Shown one piece after another: positions 1-5,622 of a stretch of DNA of 16,213 bases. This stretch comes from an uncultured bacterium (GTDB taxonomy: Bacteria; Bdellovibrionota_C; UBA2361; SZUA-149; CALKYB01): NCBI GenBank assembly GCA_938022485.1, contig CALIEE010000310.1:1-16213 (forward strand). Direction: 5' to 3'. Position numbers and translations under genes: made by a program. The notes below the pieces were generated by a model. That model ran no database searches and was not told the origin of the DNA. It worked only from the letters and a program-made list of their open reading frames with translations. Every line of letters begins with the position of its first letter. Position 1 is the stretch's first letter.

Positions 1-131
1 AGTCTGTGGACGTTTTAGTGCTAACCGACGCTATGAAAAGAGTAGAGTTAACTATTCGTTGGAGTGAATTCGACTTAGACTCCTTTAATGTAATCTACTA
101 CGTAAACACTCCTCCTGAATCTAATGCTTAA
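1..131 (+). CDS. gspI: C-terminal end of a GspI-like minor pseudopilin (partial)
   Basis: An open frame from base 3 runs to a TAA at 129-131 and encodes the last 42 residues of a protein cut by the window edge. The residues KRVELTIRWSEFD followed by hydrophobic YY resemble the C-terminal beta-strand of the T2SS minor pseudopilin GspI, where a basic residue, alternating valines and a tryptophan are typical. GspI sits in the pseudopilus tip with GspJ and GspK. Its stop overlaps the gspJ start by 8 bases (ATGCTTAA), so the two are probably translationally coupled. The prepilin N-terminus that would prove the family lies outside the window. The name therefore rests on this short tail and on gene order, and another pseudopilin such as GspH is possible. 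Confidence 0.6.
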   Translation, partial: SVDVLVLTDAMKRVELTIRWSEFDLDSFNVIYYVNTPPESNA

Positions 132-903
132 TTCCTTTTTAAAAATAAAACGGGATTTAAAATCCGAGAGAGGCTTCACACTAGTAGAGATGGTAGCGGT
201 ATCTGTGCTGCTTTCTATGTTATCGCTTGTGCTTTACGGAACTTTGGATGGAATCATAGACGGCAGAGCTGCAATTCTTAATAGAAGCAGATCTGGTGCT
301 ACCGCCCGGATTGTTATGGAGAGAATGACCAGAGAGCTAAACGGTATCGTATTCGGCATTACTCTTTCTGAGAACGATGAAGAACAACAAGATGGCCAAG
401 GGGTCACCCAAGGCTCTTCTTTTAGCTCTGCCAGAACTTTCTTTGAAGGAAAAAGCAATAGTGGAAAGGGATCAATCAGGTTTGTAAGCGCAGAAGTTGC
501 GCAAGCAGCTTACGGCACCTTCACGAATCATGGCGTGGTTGAGATTAGATATCGTTTAGTAGAAGATCCTGAACAAGAGGACAGCGAGGATAAAAGTTTC
601 ATTTTGGTAAGGGAGGAAACTCCTGGCGGAGTAAGAAACGAAAAAATCACCAAGGAGAGAAAAGTAGTCTTTCCCCTTGCTTCTGGGATTTCATCGCTAG
701 ATTTTCGCTTCCTAGATAACGAAGAGTGGCAGTCCGACTGGTCTCAGCCATCGGTACCAAACGCCGTTGAAATTACATTAGGCGTTACGGACTCTAATGG
801 CGCGAAAAATATGTTCAGAACGGCTGTAGCCGTTTCGCAGAAAAGAAGGACTTCAAGCAGTCAGGCTGGACAGCAAAGCCAAGGCGCTCCAGCTGTCCAA
901 TAG
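124..903 (+). CDS. gspJ: Type II secretion minor pseudopilin GspJ
   Basis: A prepilin-type protein of 259 residues. The leader is positively charged and ends RG^FTLVE, with Gly17 before the expected prepilin peptidase cut and Glu22 at position 5 of the mature protein. A hydrophobic helix follows to about residue 45. The C-terminal part (residues 185-240) has the GspJ pattern: a tryptophan-rich stretch (EEWQSDW), then a proline and an aliphatic strand (VPNAVEITLGV). Residues 80-105 are polar with glutamine and serine runs, and residues 240-259 are a Gln/Ser-rich tail. The ATG overlaps the stop of the upstream pseudopilin. GspJ helps prime and cap the periplasmic pseudopilus. Length and tail are slightly greater than usual for the family. 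I am confident of a T2SS minor pseudopilin and fairly confident of J rather than another one. Confidence 0.85.
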   Translation: MLNSFLKIKRDLKSERGFTLVEMVAVSVLLSMLSLVLYGTLDGIIDGRAAILNRSRSGATARIVMERMTRELNGIVFGITLSENDEEQQDGQGVTQGSSFSSARTFFEGKSNSGKGSIRFVSAEVAQAAYGTFTNHGVVEIRYRLVEDPEQEDSEDKSFILVREETPGGVRNEKITKERKVVFPLASGISSLDFRFLDNEEWQSDWSQPSVPNAVEITLGVTDSNGAKNMFRTAVAVSQKRRTSSSQAGQQSQGAPAVQ

Positions 904-1006
904 CAAAATATTGCCTATTCTCACCCTTACTTGGCTGATGAGCTTATGTTATAACTCCTTAGGTTTGTTAAGAAGATTGTGGAAAACGGCACTATGACCG
1001 GTAGAA

Positions 1007-1039
1007 TGGCCGACCTAAAATACGGCCAGAATATTTTTT
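1007..1039 (+). terminator. Possible hairpin with T-run between gspJ and gspL
   Basis: A perfect 6-bp inverted repeat, TGGCCG at 1007-1012 and CGGCCA at 1023-1028, is separated by ten bases and followed five bases later by six T at 1034-1039. It lies in the 161-bp gap where gspK would normally be. The gap between stem and T-run and the long loop make it a weak intrinsic terminator, perhaps an attenuator limiting read-through into gspL. It could be chance. Confidence 0.3.
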
Positions 1040-1064
1040 GGAATATTAAGCGAGGGGAGGCTCA

Positions 1065-2531
1065 ATGTCTCTAAATGTAGCCATAGGTCGCAAAGATGAT
1101 CTAGCCTATCTCTTCGCAGCCAGTGTCAGCCCTAACGGACGGCCTGTTCTCCAAGATATTAAGACTCTAGAACTAGAGCAGCCTCAAGCTGTTGAAGGGG
1201 AAGGCGAAGAGGAAGCTGCTGAAGAGCAAAACCCAGAAGCTACGGTTAACAAAATTGACCTAGAAGAAGTCTTCGGTGGGGAGATTCTGTCCACCACTGC
1301 TCTCTTAGAAAATAGCAGAGTTCTTTTTGAAAATGTCGACTTACCCTTCAAAGACGAAAAACAGGTTGAAAAGGTTTTACCTTTACAACTTCAAGATCGC
1401 ATTCCATTTGATATAGAAGACTTCGTTATAGATAGTTGTTTGTCTAGCGAAAGTGACACTGGAAGTTATAGTTACATCTCTTCTTATACGCCTCGACATG
1501 AAGTCGATCGTACTCTCAAATCTCTAGAGAGTGTCGGGCTTGAACCCTCTTCCTTAACAAACAATGCTTTTGCTTTGGCTGGCTTAACAGCCCTATCTCC
1601 TCATGCATTTCCCGAATCGGTTGCTATTATTGAAATTCAACCTAAATTTGCCTCAATAGTTATTATTGATCAGGGGGGAATTGCTTTGATGAGAGAGTTA
1701 AATGCGAAGACATCAGCAGATGTTCCTCAGCTAATGTCCGATATCAAATGCTCTATTGAAAATTTTCAACACGGAGAAGAGCAGAAACTCGAAAAAATTC
1801 TCCTCGTAGGAAGTAAGGAAGCTGCTCAAGCGCTAGCTAGCTCACTGGAAACCGACTCAGCATACCTTGATCTCAATAGTCTGAGGCCTACAAACATACC
1901 AGCTGTAGACTTAAACGAATTTCCTGCTGCATTAGGACTCCTCGGACATGAATCTGAAGTTGCTTCTTTTGGAGAGAATGGACAGATCAATTTTCGTCAG
2001 GGAGAGTTCGCTTACAAGCCTACCTTGGGAAATGTCCTAGTAGCTGCCAAACAACACTTCTGGAGTATTACTGGGGCTTTTCTAATGGGCATAATCTTTC
2101 TATTGAGCCAAATTTTCGTAGAGGACTCTCAACACAAGAATGTCGCTTCCAAATTAAACCAAATTGCTACTGGGGCTGTTCCCGGAGAATTCGTTCCAAA
2201 GGGAGGTGAAATTTCTTTCCTAGAGGAAAAAGTCTTGGAATTGGAAGATCAGCTTCGTGACATTGGTTCTCTCTCTGCCTTGTCACCTCTTAATTCCTTG
2301 AAAGAACTGTCTGAGTTTATTCCTGAAAGCCTGGGAACTGAAATCGAAACTATGGTGATTGGAAATTCCAGCATAGTTATCAACGGCTCCTTAGCAAGTA
2401 TTCCAGACCTAGGTCGACTTGATAGTATTCTAAAGAAAAATAGTAATAAGTTTTGCTCGGTGGACGTTATAAACCGTGGCCAGCAAGGCAATAGAATAAA
2501 ATTTCGATCTGAAATTAAACTTTGTGAATAA
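1065..2531 (+). CDS. gspL: Type II secretion inner-membrane platform protein GspL
   Basis: A bitopic inner-membrane protein of 488 residues that links the cytoplasmic ATPase GspE to GspM and the rest of the T2SS platform. The cytoplasmic part (1 to about 325) is the actin-like GspL fold. Its marker is the stretch LPFKDEKQVEKVLPLQLQ followed by DRIPFDIEDFVID (about residues 93-122), characteristic of GspL from deltaproteobacterial-type systems; INFRQGEFAYK occurs just before the membrane segment. One transmembrane helix lies at about 331-351, then a coiled coil (about 385-400) and a ferredoxin-like periplasmic domain. A strong Shine-Dalgarno (GAGGGGAGG, 1052-1060) fixes the ATG. Unusual is a Glu-rich low-complexity insertion at about residues 38-60 inside the N-terminal domain. 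The gene is followed 20 bp later by gspM. Confidence 0.85.
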   Translation: MSLNVAIGRKDDLAYLFAASVSPNGRPVLQDIKTLELEQPQAVEGEGEEEAAEEQNPEATVNKIDLEEVFGGEILSTTALLENSRVLFENVDLPFKDEKQVEKVLPLQLQDRIPFDIEDFVIDSCLSSESDTGSYSYISSYTPRHEVDRTLKSLESVGLEPSSLTNNAFALAGLTALSPHAFPESVAIIEIQPKFASIVIIDQGGIALMRELNAKTSADVPQLMSDIKCSIENFQHGEEQKLEKILLVGSKEAAQALASSLETDSAYLDLNSLRPTNIPAVDLNEFPAALGLLGHESEVASFGENGQINFRQGEFAYKPTLGNVLVAAKQHFWSITGAFLMGIIFLLSQIFVEDSQHKNVASKLNQIATGAVPGEFVPKGGEISFLEEKVLELEDQLRDIGSLSALSPLNSLKELSEFIPESLGTEIETMVIGNSSIVINGSLASIPDLGRLDSILKKNSNKFCSVDVINRGQQGNRIKFRSEIKLCE

Positions 2532-2551
2532 AATATGTCTTAGCTCTGGCG

Positions 2552-3112
2552 ATGAAAGCTCAAATAAGAAAAATATTAAACGCCTACGATAATCTCAATT
2601 CCCGAGAAAAGCCTTTCGTTTTAATCACTGGAATAGTGTTACTGGCCCTTTGTGTCTATTATCCGATTTCTTGGTCTAGAGATTTCGTAAAAAACACTAG
2701 AAACAGTAAAAACTACAAGCTCTCTCAACTTGATGAAGCAGCCGTTCTGAGTCAGCGCTATGATCTACTAAACACGAAACTGACCGCGGCACAGAATTCT
2801 TTTGATAAAGCCCAGATGACCTATGAGCAGGTCACCGCTGAAATAGATAAAATAATCAAAGAGACTGTAGGGCAGGAGGTCAAATATGACCTCAAGAATC
2901 AGAACCCATCTAACCTTGGACTAGAATTTGAAAAGCAAGAATTTTCTCTTTCCCTAAAAGCTAATCTAGATCAGCTGGTTAAACTCTTGTTCCAGTTCGA
3001 GAAAGGAGAAACTCCCCTATTTCTGGGCAAAGTTAATATTAGAAAAGTAGGGAAAAAAGACCAATTCAATACCGTACTAGAGGTTTTCAGTGTAAGAAAA
3101 AAGAAAGCTTAG
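2552..3112 (+). CDS. gspM: Type II secretion inner-membrane protein GspM
   Basis: A 186-residue protein with a short cytoplasmic N-terminus, one transmembrane helix (about residues 22-42, PFVLITGIVLLALCVYYPI), a charged coiled-coil stretch (about 45-105) and a small periplasmic domain. This is the GspM layout. GspM partners GspL, stabilises it in the membrane and shares its ferredoxin-like periplasmic fold. The sequence itself is weakly conserved in this family, so the call leans on topology, on length (typical 160-190) and on position directly after gspL. The start codon is the first available after an in-frame stop. No clear Shine-Dalgarno is visible, which suggests coupling to gspL. Confidence 0.75.
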   Translation: MKAQIRKILNAYDNLNSREKPFVLITGIVLLALCVYYPISWSRDFVKNTRNSKNYKLSQLDEAAVLSQRYDLLNTKLTAAQNSFDKAQMTYEQVTAEIDKIIKETVGQEVKYDLKNQNPSNLGLEFEKQEFSLSLKANLDQLVKLLFQFEKGETPLFLGKVNIRKVGKKDQFNTVLEVFSVRKKKA

Positions 3113-3161
3113 ATATTTTTCAGTTCATTCCAAAAATAATACTCCTAATTTTTCCTTGAAA

Positions 3162-4037
3162 ATGAGAACTAAAATACTTTTCCCCTTAATACTCCTCTCC
3201 CTACTTGCTGTTTTTCCAGGGCACTCTTGGTTAGGAGATAGTCTAAAGTCCAACATCGAAAAAAATGGCATAGACTCCGGAGTTAAAATTACATTCTCTG
3301 AGTTCGAATCATCTTTTCCCTTGGAATTTAAAGCATCGAAGATCGCCTTCTCGCCTTTGGAGGTTCCCTTTCCAATCTCGGCCGAATGTCAGAACCCAAA
3401 CGGGGTAATGAGTTTGGCTTCAGCATTCTTGCTAAAACGTAATATAGACATCAAGGCCAGTTGCTACAGTGGGCAGATTAAATCCTCGCTATCCGGTTCT
3501 CTTTTCAGCAATCAGAACAATTTTGATTTTAAAGTTAACTCATTAAACTTTGGAGAACATTCGCTAACCAAGCTATTTGGAGTTAGCGGCAAATTGTCTG
3601 CATCAGGGGAAGGTAGTAGCGATGAGAGAGGCGAGCGCATAGATGAGTTAACTGGAGAAGTATCCCTCTCAGAAGTAAACTATCCGGGGGGATTTAGTTA
3701 CAGAGGACTTTTTACTGTGCCTGAAATCGCAAATTTTAATGCCAGCTGTGAAGTTAAAATTGAGGGCTCGGAGCATGATTTAAGAAATTGCAAAGGCGAC
3801 TCTTCACTTGGCAGTTTTAAGGGCAGAGCCAATGCAGCTATTTCAAAGAATGGTGTGCTCGTTAGCGGTACATCAAATTTTGAAATTGAACTAAAAGCCC
3901 CTGGAATGAAAACCATTGCCCCCTATCTGGCACTCGCGTCCGGCAAATATAGTGAAAATCCTGCCTCCCGATGGAAGTTCAGTAGCGAAAAGCTTGCCAA
4001 CGGTAGAGAGTGGAGCAAAATAACTCCTCTTAACTAA
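3162..4037 (+). CDS. gspN: Type II secretion protein GspN
   Basis: A 291-residue protein with a hydrophobic N-terminal segment (residues 3-22, ILFPLILLSLLAVFPG) followed by a beta-rich, glycine- and serine-rich periplasmic region. In deltaproteobacterial T2SS operons the gene after gspM is usually GspN, an inner-membrane-anchored beta-rich protein related to AsmA-like folds whose exact role is unsettled. Residues 40-75 contain alternating hydrophobic strands; strands such as GKLSASGEGS recall AsmA/GspN repeats. An upstream TTG at 3156 would add only two residues (MK), so I prefer the ATG. Neither has a clear ribosome binding site. The name rests on position, topology and general composition, not on an invariant motif. 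It is the last gene of the operon. Confidence 0.65.
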   Translation: MRTKILFPLILLSLLAVFPGHSWLGDSLKSNIEKNGIDSGVKITFSEFESSFPLEFKASKIAFSPLEVPFPISAECQNPNGVMSLASAFLLKRNIDIKASCYSGQIKSSLSGSLFSNQNNFDFKVNSLNFGEHSLTKLFGVSGKLSASGEGSSDERGERIDELTGEVSLSEVNYPGGFSYRGLFTVPEIANFNASCEVKIEGSEHDLRNCKGDSSLGSFKGRANAAISKNGVLVSGTSNFEIELKAPGMKTIAPYLALASGKYSENPASRWKFSSEKLANGREWSKITPLN

Positions 4038-4114
4038 GAAAATATCCTTAGCATAACGTTTGTTCCTAGCTCCATTGCCAACTTCTCAAAACAGGCCTTG
4101 CCCTAGCAATTTTC

Positions 4115-4144
4115 TTGACTAAAAGTTTGAGCTTAATCAATAAT
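4115..4144 (+). promoter_or_regulatory. Candidate sigma-70-type promoter
   Basis: TTGACT (4115-4120, 5 of 6 to the -35 consensus) lies 18 bp before AATAAT (4139-4144, 5 of 6 to the -10 consensus). Transcription would start near 4151, about 50 bp before the next gene. It lies downstream of the T2SS operon and would give the 4200 gene its own promoter. Confidence 0.45.
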
Positions 4145-4199
4145 AAGGCAATGGATGAAACCAGTAAAATCTCTCAAGACCTACTTTGAGCCAAAGTAA

Positions 4200-4619
4200 A
4201 TGACCACTGCCAGTTATATCTTCCCCGGCTTGTGTTTAGCCTCAATTGTCGGCTCATTCATTTGGGTCTCTCACCTGTTATCTGGCTTCAATGAAGAGAA
4301 TCTTGATAGTAAAATAAAACAAGCTACTTCTATTTTGGATGAACGGATAAGAATCGCTTTATCCTACCTATATTTCTTAAAAATGCGCTCGGGCTCCGAA
4401 AACAAAGCCAGTGGAAGGCCTCAAAGTCGCGACGAGTTGATGACTGAAATCAGATATTTGAATAACGAAATTGAACTCGCATATACCAGAATGTCTGATG
4501 AAGTCTGTATCGTTGAAAACGATGAACTATTAGAAATTCTAACCACAGAGTACGACTTGGCTTCAAGAGAGCTGAGAGAAATAGAGGAAAATTTCGAAAC
4601 TATCTTTCTTGAAAGTTAG
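4200..4619 (+). CDS. Small N-terminally anchored coiled-coil protein, unknown function
   Basis: I do not recognise this 139-residue protein. Residues 5-28 form one hydrophobic helix (IFPGLCLASIVGSFIWVSHLL). The rest is highly charged and mostly helical, with leucine-, glutamate- and isoleucine-rich stretches (about 33-65 and 85-136) expected to form coiled coils, broken by a polar Ser/Gly/Arg stretch at 62-75. With few positive residues before the helix, the membrane orientation is unclear. The ATG directly follows an in-frame TAA and has no good Shine-Dalgarno. A possible 12-codon upstream reading frame (4151-4189) ends 10 bp before it. A candidate promoter lies 56 bp upstream and a hairpin with a T-run overlaps the stop, so it is probably a monocistronic gene, not part of the secretion operon. 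Confidence 0.6.
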   Translation: MTTASYIFPGLCLASIVGSFIWVSHLLSGFNEENLDSKIKQATSILDERIRIALSYLYFLKMRSGSENKASGRPQSRDELMTEIRYLNNEIELAYTRMSDEVCIVENDELLEILTTEYDLASRELREIEENFETIFLES

Positions 4620-4637
4620 GGCCTAACGCACTTTTTT
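4615..4637 (+). terminator. Candidate intrinsic terminator overlapping the stop codon
   Basis: GTTAG (4615-4619, containing the stop codon) and CTAAC (4623-4627) form a perfect 5-bp stem around a 3-base loop; the whole 13-base stretch is palindromic. Six T follow at 4632-4637. The short stem and the four-base gap before the T-run make it modest. Confidence 0.45.
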
Positions 4638-4791
4638 CAATAAATTCGGCTATCACTAACTAGCTAAGTGCCCGTAATAACTAAAGTCGACTTGTCATAA
4701 ATTTAATATTAGTACACTATCCTACCGCGGAAACTATAACGTTTGTAGCAGTCCGCAGTATAGAAACCTAACAGTAGTATTTGGAGGCCCA

Positions 4792-5091
4792 GTGTCAGCT
4801 GAAAAAGTTAAAGAGAATCTTTTTTCGTTCGTTGAAGTCACAGTTTTAAAAAGTTTAAGTGATGCCCAGGCAACTGAGTGCGCCACTATCGAAGTTTCTG
4901 AGCTTTCTTCGGTCACTGGCATTAAAGACAACGATGAAGTTCTTAGAGCCCTCTACACTCTTGAAGGAAAAAGCCTGGCGAGGCCTCATCCAGAAGGTGA
5001 CTTCACCTCAAACGCTTGGAAAATAACCCAAACTGGTATTAAAGCTCTTGGGCTTATGTCTGAGGGTGCAGGAACTGAGACCCCTCGCTAG
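4792..5091 (+). CDS. Small winged-helix-like protein, unknown function
   Basis: A 99-residue protein starting at GTG, chosen because GGAGG (4782-4786) sits five bases upstream. The pattern of residues 8-83 fits a winged-helix fold: helix (FVEVTVLKSL), strand and second helix (TIEVSELSSVTGI), a helix that would recognise DNA (NDEVLRALYTLEGKSLA), then a wing (PHPEGDFTSNAWKIT) and a closing helix (QTGIKALGL). This resembles small transcription regulators or restriction-type winged-helix domains, but I can name no family. It has no ligand domain, no cysteine pair and no membrane segment. It stands alone between a weak terminator and a strong one. A TATAAC at 4736-4741 could be its -10 element, but no convincing -35 accompanies it. 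DNA binding is inferred only from fold-like pattern. Confidence 0.65.
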   Translation: MSAEKVKENLFSFVEVTVLKSLSDAQATECATIEVSELSSVTGIKDNDEVLRALYTLEGKSLARPHPEGDFTSNAWKITQTGIKALGLMSEGAGTETPR

Positions 5092-5099
5092 GGTCTTTG
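5077..5099 (+). terminator. Intrinsic terminator of the winged-helix gene
   Basis: AGACCC (5078-5083) pairs with GGGTCT (5091-5096) around a 7-base loop, with an extra G-T pair outside, followed by TTTGTTT. The stem includes the end of the coding region and its TAG. Confidence 0.6.
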
Positions 5100-5104
5100 T
5101 TTGG

Positions 5105-5122
5105 AAAAAGCCCTCCAAGGGC
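5105..5122 (-). terminator. Intrinsic terminator of the lpxC-side operon
   Basis: Read on the minus strand, GCCCT and AGGGC (5122-5110) form a 5-bp GC-rich stem with a 3-base loop, immediately followed by five T (5109-5105). It lies about 75 bp after the minus-strand gene ending at 5198 and faces the plus-strand terminator at 5077, so convergent transcripts are both stopped here. Confidence 0.65.
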
Positions 5123-5197
5123 AGCCAGGCATACTTCCAACAATTCTGATGTGGCACCTTTGAAAACTTTTTAGATGTTTTCTGAAAGTAGCCACAG

Positions 5198-5548
5198 TCA
5201 ATTCCTGCTCCACTGCTTCCGAATCAACGACAAAATAGTCCAAGGCGTTGAATAGGCTAGAAACGCTTCTAAATCTCCAGTTAGGGATGGGCTAAACAAG
5301 GCAATTATTGGCACGTAGCACACACCCAGACCAAGCAAAGTCCTAAGCCTGGAGCCCCTGTTGTCTGTCTTTTCCTCACTAATCAGCAAATTAGAAGCTG
5401 CCTGAAAAAGAAAATACATGACGACAGAAAAAGCTGAGTTAAGGCCTAGAAAGATTTTTCGATTCTCATGATCAAACAAAAGATCAATGATCAGCAAAAC
5501 AATCATCAGCGAAAGCAGGCTAGCTACCTTAAGATAAACCGTCTTCAT
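5198..5548 (-). CDS. Small four-helix membrane protein downstream of lpxC, unknown function
   Basis: I do not recognise the family. The 116-residue product is strongly hydrophobic with about four predicted membrane helices: residues 3-25 (VASLLSLMIVLLIIDLLF), 33-55 (NSAFSVVMYFLFQAASNLLI), 70-89 (LLGLGVCYVPIIALFSPSL) and 92-110. A basic patch (DNRGSRLR, about 63-68) separates helices 2 and 3. The ATG at 5548 is chosen over an in-frame ATG at 5569 because GGAG (5558-5555) sits six bases before it; the longer form would place the Shine-Dalgarno inside the gene. It lies 74 bp after the receiver-LpxC gene on the same strand and before a good terminator, so it may be cotranscribed with it. A link to envelope or lipid A biology is only suggested by position. 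Confidence 0.65.
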   Translation of the reverse strand: MKTVYLKVASLLSLMIVLLIIDLLFDHENRKIFLGLNSAFSVVMYFLFQAASNLLISEEKTDNRGSRLRTLLGLGVCYVPIIALFSPSLTGDLEAFLAYSTPWTILSLIRKQWSRN

Positions 5549-5622
5549 AACCTTCTCCAATTGCACCACAGCACAATCGCACGAAAGTAAATTAACACAA
5601 ATAAAGCAAAATTAAAATTAGG

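Noticed and set aside
5549..5569. ATG at 5569 as the start of the four-helix membrane protein
   Set aside because: The Shine-Dalgarno GGAG lies inside this extension and is correctly spaced for the ATG at 5548.
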